Assembly: GCA_026545765.1 (NCBI GenBank)
Contig: CM048843.1
Coordinates: forward strand, 89,033,050-89,097,049
DNA from: Plantago major
Taxonomy: Eukaryota > Streptophyta > Magnoliopsida > Lamiales > Plantaginaceae
Direction: 5' to 3'
DNA: 64,000 bases
Part shown: positions 24,272-34,515 of the stretch, in pieces
How the letters are laid out: each line of letters starts with the position of its first letter
How positions within the stretch are numbered: position 1 is the first letter of the stretch
Program-made: the position numbers and the translations under genes
The notes under the pieces: generated by a model
The model's database searches: none
What the model was told of the DNA's origin: nothing
The model's input: the letters and a program-made list of their open reading frames with translations, nothing else

Positions 24272-27248
24272 ACCCTTACTCATAATCCTCATCATCAATT
24301 CCTCTGTGCTTACAAGAAAGAAAATATCTGATGAAAGCATGCATCAATGTCTCATTTCGGCTTTCCAATGGATAATTGTGTTTTTCCTCATCATATGTGC
24401 AGCTGATGCTAGTGCTGATCCATTTACAGGTGAAGTATCCATCAACTGTGGCTCATCTGGAGCTTCAGTTTCTCTGGATGGCAGACCATGGCTCGGAGAC
24501 TTTCATTCGAACCTTACAATTGAGGGCTTGTCAGCCAGGTCTACTGTCACCAGGGAAAGGACCTGAGCTGATCCAGTGCCCTACAAGACAGCATGAATCT
24601 CTCGAACCCGTTTTTCCTACATATTTCGACTCAATTCAGGTCAGAAATTGATCCGGCTTCACTTTAATCCTACTTCCTATATCGGTTTTGAAAGTTCTGA
24701 TGACTTGTTCACTGTTCGAGCTGGTCGTTTTACCTTACTGAGTAATTTCAGTGCTTCAATAACTGCTAATGCTCTTGGTGTTAATTTTATAAGGAATTAT
24801 GTATTATACTTGATCAAAATTGTCTACTTAATGTGACTTTCTCTCCTGCAATTTTAACTTCTTGGTCACAAGATACGTATGCTTTCATCAATGCCATCCA
24901 AGTTATATCTGTGCCTGAATCCCTTTCTTATACTGGCGATAATGGAATCCAAGTGCTTGGTGAGAAATATCCGGTCTATATTGATAATAGTACTGCACTT
25001 GAAATGGTTCACCGGCAAAGTATCAAGAGGGATTGTGTTTCACCGATCGATGATTTCCCTGGCATGTTCGGGATGTCGAATAACCAGGTCAAGAATAGCA
25101 CATGGAGAGTATCTGTGGACATCGGTTTTAGGTACTTGGTGAGGTTTCATTTCAGTGAGCTAGGACTCAAAATTGCAGAGAATGGTAACAATAGCTTTTC
25201 ACTTGTTATCAACCACATGGTTGCTTACACGAATGCTCGCGTAGTTGACCAGAAGAAGGATCAGTCTGATGAGAATGGCCTTGTTTACAGAAACTACATG
25301 GTTATGGCAAAAGGGTGCAAACTAGAGGGTAAACGTGACATTTTCATTTCTCTGCAGCCGAAAGAGGAATTTATCTATGGACATGGTCCCCTACAGGGAT
25401 TTGAAATATTCAAGTTAAGCAATCCCGACGATAGTCTTGGAAGTCCAAATCCCTCACCTCCAGAAGAAGGCTTACCGTTCTGGACTTTCCAACATGGATT
25501 TTCAGTTCTTGGTAATAGAAATACAGTTGCAACAGCTGTCATAGTGATTATCTGTTTGGTTAATGTCATTGTTCATATGCTACGGCAAAGTTGGGAAGCT
25601 TATTTCCCAGAGGAGAAAAAGAAGCCAACAACCAGGGTTTCACGAATCTGTCGTTGTTTTTCACTACCTGAGATCCAAGCAGCTACTAGGAACTTCCATG
25701 ATTCCGTTGTTATTGGAAAGGGAGGATTTGGTAAAGTCTACAGAGGGTTCATAGGTTACAGTCGAGAAATTGTAGCCATAAAACGGTTGAAAACAGACTC
25801 CAAGCAAGGGAGCCGTGAGTTCTGGACAGAAGTTGAGACACTTTCTGAGCTTCGACATGTTAATTTAGTCTCCCTAATTGGCTACTGCAATGAGCAACAG
25901 GAAATGATTCTTGTTTACGACTATATGCCCAATGGAACACTAGCCGACCATCTCTACAGGCTTGCGAGGAAAAAAAGTAAGTTTACCTCTCTCTCTTGGG
26001 AGGAACGGCTTCAGATCTGCATTGGAGCTGGGCGAGGACTTGACTATCTTCACACAGGTAAAGGGGTCATACATCGCGATGTAAAGGCTTCAAATATCCT
26101 TCTAGACGAATGTTTTGTGGCTAAGGTTTCAGACTTTGGCTTGGCAAAAACTGAATGCTTGAGTGTGCAGTATCAAAATAGCACAAACGTTAAGGGTACA
26201 TTTGGATATATTGATCCGGATTATTTTAAAACTCGTAAACTAACAACGAAAAGCGACACATATGCATTTGGTGTGGTGTTGTTGGAAGTATTGTGTGGGA
26301 GACCTGCAGTTGATCCTCTTGCTGGGGAAGATGAGTGCAGTCTAACCACATGGGCTCGAGATAACATTAGACGGGGAAAAGTGGACCAGATCTTAGCTCC
26401 ATGTCTGAGTGATGAAATCTCGCCAGATAGTTTGATGGCATTTTTGAAGATTGTTGAAAGCTGCTTGCATGATGAGCCAATTCAACGGCCTCCTATTGTC
26501 CATGCTATCATAGGCCTGGAGTTCGCACTTGAGTTGCAGAAGCGAACGCGTTCGTTATCAAATGATATAGCAAGTTTAGCTGATCTCTTGCCATTTACTA
26601 ATAGAACTCAGCAGGAAAATGCTAATCATTTGGTAACAAATGAGATTACAAATGCTGATGCTGTTGTGCAGTGTGACAATGGAGCTCAATTGGAGAATGC
26701 AACCTCTTTATTGCCTGATGAGATAACTGGCGTTGCTGATGTCTTGCCACGTACTAATAGAACGTCAAGGAGCACAATGCAACTGACTGTGGCCTCATCT
26801 CATATGCAGAGTATGACAGGTCTCATGAAAGAAGAAACTGACAGTAGAATGGCTGAGGCTGAGCCTCCAAATGGAAAAACAGATGGACAGAAAACATTAA
26901 TGAACAAGCTATCGCGACTTTTCTCATGGGTTTCAATTTGGAAGGGTGCAAAACCATCCAAGAGAACCCGATTTGCTGGCATCTCAAAATCAGGTATTAC
27001 TCTGGCCACAGAATTTCAGAAATATCCGTGTCTTGTAAAACAGTTAAAGGCACTAATTTCCCATGCCTAGTGTCTTGGGATAAGCCGTGTGAAGTGTGAT
27101 TCATATTTATTTTCAAGCTTCGGGTTTTTAGTAGTAAAAGATGGTGTGATATATCTGCTTAGTGGTTCGTTTCAGCTACTCTAGAAACTGGATATAAAAT
27201 GTACTTCACCTAGAATCAGTCTCGAAATCTGTATTCCATATTTTGCAG

Positions 27249-27437
27249 CACCAATAACAAATAACAACATCAAGAAAGAACCAACGAGCTGTAGATTGGT
27301 TGATGCTGAGCCTCGAGATGGCAACACAGATGCACGAAAGTCTATAATGTATAAGCTATCACGGTTTTACCAACGGCACTCAGTTCGAAAAGCAAAACCG
27401 TACAAGAGAAAAGACTTTGCTGGCATCTCAATATCAG
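27249..27437 (+). other. extra linker exon, tandem duplicate
   Basis: This 189-nt phase 1-1 exon encodes EPRDGNTDARKSIMYKLSRF and ends KDFAGISIS, a copy of the end of exon 1 (EPPNGKTDGQKTLMNKLSRL, ending RFAGISKS). Acceptor TTTTGCAG and donor TCAG|GTATTG are present. Skipping it keeps the frame. Confidence 0.7.
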
Positions 27438-27940
27438 GTATTGGTTTATCACTGCATTTGAGATGTGTCAGAGTTTATACTGGTCTGATTCTTCTCGTAT
27501 AATACGTTTCTAGAGAACAATTATTGGAAACAAAACAAATAGAAGTCAGAACTTTGGTAGGGAACTAGTTCTGAAGCTATAATGCCATGTAGTCATGTTC
27601 ATGTAGATGATTTACAATTATAGTCACATATTATTAAGCAGGAAACTGTACCAAGTCTTATCAAATGAATATTGTGACTTGTGACTTACCATTACTTCGA
27701 TTTTAATCTTTTCATATCTTGGGGTCTTCACTTTAAGCTATTCATAGCTATGTACGAAGTATGAACGCTTTTAAGTTTCGGATTCTTCAATCTTGCTGGC
27801 AAAATGTGCTGCAGACTGCAGTAACAATTTAGTTGTTTGTTTCAATTGCATATGTAAACGTTCAGAGGGCTATTAATGTGAAAATGTATTCAACGTCCAA
27901 CTGCCTGAAAGTCGAAACTTAATATGTATATATATTGCAG

Positions 27941-29595
27941 CACCACTTACGAAGTACTTCAGCAACAAGACATCCTTAAGAAGTAGTCGTGCTTATCAGA
28001 AAACAAAACTTGCATTAAGTAGTCCGGCTTATCAGAAAACAGAACTTGCAGAAGGTGAAAACGTTGACTTGATCCCGAGTCACAATCTCAGAATTTACTC
28101 ATTCTCAGAATTGAAGGCTGCAACTAGAAATTTCAGAGCAGATTTAGTTCTCGGGGAAGGTGGTTTCGGCAGAGTTTACAAAGGTTTTCTTCAGGATAAA
28201 TCAACCAACACAAGTGGAGTGGGGTCCTTCATTGCTGTAAAGCATTTGAATCGTAGAAGCTGCCAAGGGATTGAGGAGTGGCTGGTAATTATAATGTTTC
28301 TGTCAATATGTGTATCTGTTTTGATATGCACGAGGTATCAGCTAGTGTTCTCCTATTGCGTTGTTATCTACTTTTGCGCAACGAAAAAGAACTATGGATT
28401 CTCTTCTTACATTACATATGGCATGCCGTTTCAGATTCAAAAACTGAACTTTATTCAGTTCTACTTGTGAAATATGCTTCATTTTTATGTGCAGGCTGAG
28501 ATAAAGTTCCTGGGAAAACTATTTCATCCTAATCTAGTGAGGCTATTGGGTTACTGCTTGGAATCTGGAGAGCTCCTGCTTGTCTATGAATTCATGCAAA
28601 GGGGAAGCTTAGAGAATCATATTTTTCTTAGTAAGCAATCAGATTAAGCATTACTCAACATTTCTTCAAAATTAGGCCACATATGTCGCATTCCAGCTTG
28701 TTAAATCTAGATGCTGAAAATATTAGTTTTCCTGTACAGGGAGTCCTCATGCTCAGCCACTTTCATGGAATATTAGGCTTAAGATATTAATTGGAGCAGC
28801 TCGTGGCCTCGCATATTTACATTCTCTTGATACTCCAGTTATCTGTAGAGATTTCAAAACCTCAAACATCCTGCTTGATGAAATAAGCTATTATGATATT
28901 CGATTGTCAGCTATATCTTCTCCGACTTTTTTTTTACATTTATTGATGCTTGAATGTGTTGGATTCTGTTGCACTAGAACTCCTTTTACTTTCTGAGGTA
29001 GATATCACAACACTGGAACGACATTCTGACTTTTTTTCTTCAATTGGTTCTTCTGTGTTCTCAGTCATACAATGCCAAGCTGTCTGACTTTGGTTTGGCA
29101 AGATTGGGTGCCAGCGTTGGTCACAGCCATGTAACAACCCAGGTTATGGGAACGTATGGTTATGCTACTCCCGAATACATAGCAACAGGTACTATACTGC
29201 CATACTGGCTCTGTCAGAGCTTCGATTAGACTGAAAAGCAACGTATAGTAATTAGTGTAATGACATTCTGTCTGCCAGGGCACTTGTATGTCAAGAGTGA
29301 CGTGTTTTCTTTCGGAGTTGTCCTGTTGGAAATGCTTACAGGATTACAAGCACTGGACCAAAGTCGTCCATCTGGACTGCAAAATCTGGTCGACTGGATC
29401 ATGCCTATAAAAGCACGAAAGAAATCAATGAAGATAATCATGGACGCACGTCTGGAAGGAAGATATCCTTCTAAATCCGCATTACAAGTATATCAGCTAG
29501 CTAAAAGTTGTGTGAGAGCTGATCCAAAAGACAGACCATCAATGAAAGAAGTAGTTGAAATACTGGAAGCTGTTGAGACTCTTGAAGCTGTTTAA
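27941..29595 (+). other. RLCK-VII-like kinase part of the paralogue
   Basis: Five exons match the minus-strand copy in phase, and the second and fourth match it exactly in length (136 and 124 nt). As there, the first exon starts APLTKYFSNK without an in-frame ATG. It has a short internal repeat (SSRAYQKTKLA, SSPAYQKTELA). The HRD-equivalent reads [10 protein letters not shown] (Cys for the usual Tyr). The exon ending at NILLDE lacks its GT donor. Confidence 0.75.
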
Positions 29596-29904
29596 GATAC
29601 CTTGAGCAAATCATGATTTTAAGTTCAAGAATTCTAGCTGAACGACGACGACTCTGGCAAAAATATGAACGTTCACTTTGCGTTTGTAGAAAAGCCTCTG
29701 GTTTTTACCATCACGAAGCCAAAAGGTAGTGGATGCGGGTTCTTTTAACGTTTTAAATTAAAAGAAGCTTTCAGTTTTATATACTTCTACTCTGTTCATG
29801 TTTACAGAGTGTTTTGACTGTATGTTAACAAATCCATTCAAGTAGCCTGATTGCCATGGGACAATTGTGCCATGAACCAGGTTTATCATTTGGTACCAAG
29901 AATT
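29596..29904. other. 3' flank between the RLCK part and the copia insertion
   Basis: No gene seen. Probably 3' untranslated and intergenic sequence, interrupted by the copia element at 29910. Confidence 0.5.
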
Positions 29905-29909
29905 CATAT

Positions 29910-30349
29910 TGTTAATCAAATCAACCCAATTCAATCCAATAAACTCCAAACCAACCAACAAACAAACGTAAGAAAATAAACACAAGATAACCAAGATTTC
30001 TATTAACCAAGAACCAAAACGCAGTTTACAAGGAATCGACCAAACCTCCCGAGTTTCAAGCTACACGCTCCTCTGTTCTCTCTTCCTCACTGTGTTTCTC
30101 TCAGAAATCTCTATATGAGTTCTCTCTGTGTTCTCATATCATTCTATTGAACTAACTAGTTATGGAACCACCTATTTATACAAAGTAAATAGTACCAATT
30201 CACTTCTAACTAGGAATCAAATAACTAGTAGTTTCCTTTTCCAAGTTGGTTTCCAGTTGCCAATGGAATTCCTAATTCTGTTTCCAAAAGGATTCCTCAA
30301 CATCCAACTCCTAACACCTTCAGTATTAGATGTTTAAGCTAAACTCACA
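29910..30349 (-). repeat. 3' LTR of the copia element
   Basis: 440 bp, paired with 32983-33422. A TATTTATACAAAGTAAA-type TATA region lies inside. Confidence 0.92.
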
Positions 30350-30562
30350 ATTCTCCACCTAGCTTCAACATCTGAAAATCCTCAAGTATTCCTTAGGTTA
30401 GAATACACCCCTTCCATCAACTTGATAGAACTTAGACACGATCCAAACTTCATCACAGAAATATCCTCAGCAATATCCAGTGCAAAATACACCATATCTG
30501 GATCTGCAGTAGAGGTTCTAACTCTTGGTTCTCTGTCTCTGATGAGTTGATAATCCACAACA

Positions 30563-31400
30563 TCACTCCACCTGATTATTCGATTCAGGCTCCACCTGAT
30601 CATGTATGTCAGTATTTTCCTGAGATTCAGCATGCGGTGTTGTCAGAACACCATGGTCTGCGAAAACTGGTGTTATCACCACACGATTAATACATTGATG
30701 TTCTGGCACACCATCTTCGACAGGCTCCACCTGACTGAGTGTTCTCTCAACACTGTCAGTATTCCTCAATAATGGGATCAAATCTTCATGGAAAGTCACA
30801 TCCCTGCTGATGATGCATCTATTTACCCCTGGTTCTAAGCACCAGAGTTTATATCCCTTAACTCCCTTTGGATAACCAAGAAACAAGCACTTTACTGCTC
30901 TAGCCTCCAACTTATCTTGCTTGACATGAGCATAAGCTAAGCATCCAAATACTTTTAGATATGAGTAGTCTGAATGAGTTCCTTTCCAAACCTCTTCAGG
31001 TGTCTTGAAACCAATAGCTGATGATGGGCATAGGTTAATAAGATGTGCTGCCGTAGTCACAGCCTCTCCCCAAAAGCTTTTTGACAAACCTGATCCAAGA
31101 AGCATGCACCTCACTCTTTCTAGCATTGTTCTATTCATCCTTTCAACTACTCCATTCTGTTGTGGATTTCCAGGAACTGTTTTGTGTCTCAAGATGCCCT
31201 TCCCAACACAGAAGGTATTGAATTCATTAGACAAGAATTCTAGCCCATTATCAGTTCTGATCACCTTGAGCTTCTTGTTCGTTTGATTCTCCATCTCCAC
31301 AAGCCATTCCTTGAATTTCATGAAAGTCTCATCCTTGGACTTCAATACAAACACCCACAATTTTCTTGACAGATCATCAATGATGGATGTAAAAATATCT
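30563..31400 (-). pseudogene. copia integrase core, C-terminally truncated polyprotein
   Basis: It carries FTSIIDDLSRKLWVF, VIRTDNGLEFLS, GNPQQNGVVERMNRT and FWGEAV, the standard copia integrase core with Asp, Asp and Glu residues, followed by FLGYPKGVKGYKLW. It ends in the linker just before reverse transcriptase (LIRDREP in the next frame), and RT and RNase H are missing. Confidence 0.85.
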
Positions 31401-32936
31401 ACCTCCATTCCTAGTGGTGGTTCTCGCCGGTCCCCATAAATCTGCATGCACATACTCAAGTATGTCCTGTGTGGTGTGTTTCCCAACACCATAACTGTTC
31501 TTCTTGGACTTCCCTAACACACAGAGCTCACAAAGTTCCATTTTATGTATCTTGTCTCCACCTACGAGTCCCTTCTTAGATAAATCCATAAGACCTTTCT
31601 CTCCAACATGTGCTAGCCTTCTATGCCATAGAACGGTGTTGTCAAAACACTGCCGGGTGTTCCCAGAACACTGTTCACTGGAAACTTCACCAGTTACAGT
31701 TTCACCTTGTAGATAATACAATTCTCTCCTTTTCAAAGCCTGCATAACCACCTTATCACCCTTCTTAACCTGAAGGACACCATTATCACCTGAATACTTG
31801 TATCCCTTACTATCCATAGTTCCTAAAGATATCAAGTTCCTCTTCAAGTGTGGAACATACCTCACATTAAGAAAATCCCTTATCACTCCATCAAACATCT
31901 CAATTCTCACTGTTCCCATACCCTTTATTATGCATAGTCTATTATCACCAAGAACAACTGATCCACAGTTTCTATGCTCAAAAGTTGAAAACCATTCTCT
32001 AATAGGTGTCATATGAAACGAACAGCCTGAATCCATAACCCATTCAGTTGATTGACTAGTTTGAGTGACTGAAAGTACCTCGATAAGAGCTTCCGCAGTA
32101 TGATAAGCCTCTGATTTGTTTGTAATGTCTGTGCCATAATTAGTATTCGGTGTTGTCGCCACACCCTTGCCTTTTTGCGCCTTTAGACTCATACAATCCT
32201 TCTTCAAGTGTCCTTGCTTCTTGCAATAATAACGCTTCCTTGTTTCAGGGCCATCCTTGTTATATTGAGCTTTCATTTGATCTGGATATTGCTTCTTCTT
32301 TGGTGGAAACTTGTGATATTGTTTCACCATAAGGCTTTCACCAGTACTGAGTGTTGGTGGAACACCATCCTGGTCTAGCTCCCTTGATCTTAATGCAGAT
32401 TCAATAGCCTCCATTGTCAATGCTTCTGTCCTCCCATACACCAAAGCATCCTTGAATGGAACAAGAGACCTAGGGAGTGAATTCAACAAGATAATTGCCT
32501 TGTATTGGCTCCTCATCCTGTTCTTCTCATCAGTTTCCAGATTGTCATGGTGTGCAACCATCTTCTTGAACAAATCCAACTGACTCACGATTGATTTTCC
32601 TTCAACCATCTTGAATGCAAACAGCCTCTGTTTTGCATAGATTTTATTTGCATCCGACTTGTCATTATACAATTCTTCTAGCTTCTCCCATATCTCCTTT
32701 GCCGATGAAAGATCACCGATTTCAATGAGAGCATTATCTCCCAGAGCTAATATCAAAGAACTGTAAGTCTTGAACTTGATTGCCTTTTTATTAGCATCAG
32801 ACAAAGTTGTATCGAACTTTTCAGTCAGTGCGTCGACAACACCTTGCTGCATTAACAGAGCCATCATCCTTCTCTTCCACAGACCAAAGTCTGTCTTTCC
32901 TTCCAACGGTTTGAGGTCGAACTTTGGAGATGCCAT
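31377..32936 (-). pseudogene. copia Gag-protease region
   Basis: The ATG at 32936 opens MASPKFDLKPLEG and a Gag of the UBN2/Retrotran_gag_2 type, with WEKLEELYNDKS near residue 80. A zinc knuckle follows, reading RYYCKKQGHLKKDC, where the usual first Cys is replaced (C-x2-C-x4-H-x4-C broken). The protease motif WVMDSGCSFHMTP and a GAG-pre-integrase segment (LWHRRLAHVGEKGL, CVLGKSKK) come next. The frame stops at 31377 just inside integrase because of an extra T in a T run near 31395. Integrase continues in the next frame. Confidence 0.85.
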
Positions 32937-32982
32937 TGATGAATAGATACAAGTCGATTCTCTTCCCACATACGGCGCCAAT

Positions 32983-33422
32983 TGTTAATCAAATCAACCC
33001 AATTCAATCCAATAAACTCCAAACCAACCAACAAACAAACGTAAGAAAATAAACACAAGATAACCAAGATTTCTATTAACCAAGAACCAAAACGCAGTTT
33101 ACAAGGAATCGACCAAACCTCCCGAGTTTCAAGCTACACGCTCCTCTGTTCTCTCTTCCTCACTGTGTTTCTCTCGGAAATCTCTATATGAGTTCTCTCT
33201 ATGTTCTCATATCATTCTATTGAACTAACTAGTTATGGAACCACCTATTTATACAAAGTAAATAGTACCAATTCACTTCTAACTAGGAATCAAATAACTA
33301 ATAGTTTCCTTTTCCAAGTTGGTTTCCAGTTGCCAATGGAATTCCTAATTCTGTTTCCAAAAGGATTCCTCAACATCCAACTCCTAACACCTTCAGTATT
33401 AGATGTTTAAGCTAAACTCACA
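32983..33422 (-). repeat. 5' LTR of the copia element
   Basis: 440 bp, the same length as the left LTR, with about three substitutions between them, pointing to recent insertion. Confidence 0.92.
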
Positions 33423-33427
33423 CATAT

Positions 33428-34515
33428 TAATTTGTGTTGGACTTGCAAATTAAATTTGATATTTATATTATGTTTGGCACTAGTTTATACGTTTTGTTAA
33501 ATTACTCGACCAACAAATTTATTATGTTTTGCCCTATTACTCTAATGGTGATAATCAACCAGTTCATCTCCCGTACTACTATTACAATCGTGACATGTGG
33601 CAATATTATTAGAAGAATAAATTTTGTTGATAACATGTTTCCCCAAATTCACTCATGTTTTCTGTTCATCCTAAAATTTAGGAAATGAAAATGCAATAAG
33701 TTGTATAATGCTTTTACCTAACACTATCATTAACAAAGATTCAGTAGTAATCACTTAGGCATTGATTGGTAAATCTGTATTTGCGGTCAAACACTTAACT
33801 TATGCATATTAGAGCCCTTTGGAGTCTAAATGCATTTCCAATTGCAAACTTGATGACTTGTACAATGATTGATAACCGATTTTATATTTGCAGATATGTT
33901 TAATTTTTGCTGGAATCGGTACATTTGGCAAATGTTAGGACCTCCTAGACATGTGTACATGCAATGGTAGAGGAGTTTCTTATCGCAGTTCAGTGTTTTG
34001 TTTTGGGCGGGTCAAAATTTTTGCATTTGAAAACTCCATTTTGATACCGGTGATCGCAAAAATTGCAGTTTTATCTTTAGATTTTGTAGAAATTTCTTCA
34101 GATCAATATGTGGACTTGACTACAAATCAATAGCACAACAAAAATAGAATCATAGCACGTGGCACGGGATAGCATCATAGCACAACAAAAATAGAATAAG
34201 ACTGGATGATCTAATAGCTAAGTCCACAATTTGGTAGTGACTGCAATTTGTAATGATCTAATAGCTAAGTAGCAAAATTTCCATTGTATATACATTCTTT
34301 CTGCATGTGGCACGGGATAGCATCATAGCACAACAAAAATAGAATAAGACTGGATGCTCACAAACATTCATACTCTGAACGAAATATAGCTTTATCTAAC
34401 GGTTGTGCTCAGGACAATCATACTAGATATATCCTTGTATTACTTTGGTTGGACAGCGTTTCCAAGAACATGGATATATCATACTAGTTATTCAAACCTG
34501 GTCAGCATTTCACTT
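33428..34515. other. intergenic, with a 55-bp direct repeat
   Basis: No gene supported. GTGGCACGGGATAGCATCAT and following sequence occur twice, at about 34158-34208 and 34307-34357. Confidence 0.5.

Larger units (their letters stand above)
24339..29595 (+). pseudogene. inverted paralogue of the receptor-RLCK fusion, damaged
   Basis: The layout mirrors the minus-strand gene: signal peptide and malectin-like part, membrane helix, CrRLK1L kinase, linker, RLCK-VII-like kinase. Proposed exons are 24339-26993, 27249-27437, 27941-28284, 28495-28630, 28740-28882, 29065-29188 and 29279-29595. Damage: two in-frame TGA codons (24564-24566 and near 24594), a probable 2-base deletion near 24796, and a lost splice donor at 28883 (AT where GT is needed). 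From 24833 to the stop at 27070 the frame is open for 745 codons, including the second half of the ectodomain, the helix and kinase 1 with its VAIK, HRD and DFG residues. It is either a pseudogene or a truncated receptor started downstream. Confidence 0.8.
29910..33422 (-). mobile_element. Ty1/copia retrotransposon without reverse transcriptase
   Basis: LTRs at 29910-30349 and 32983-33422 are both 440 bp and differ at only about three positions. They start TGTTAATC and end CTCACA. The 5-bp target duplication CATAT is present at 29905-29909 and 33423-33427. A TTGGCGCCGTATGTGG primer-site-like sequence adjoins the 5' LTR (right side), and GGTGGAGAAT adjoins the 3' LTR. The inside encodes Gag, protease and integrase but jumps from the very start of reverse transcriptase to the polypurine tract. 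It is young and non-autonomous. Confidence 0.92.

Noticed and set aside
31005..31286. Plus-strand open frame within the copia element
   Set aside because: It is a shadow of the integrase frame on the opposite strand.
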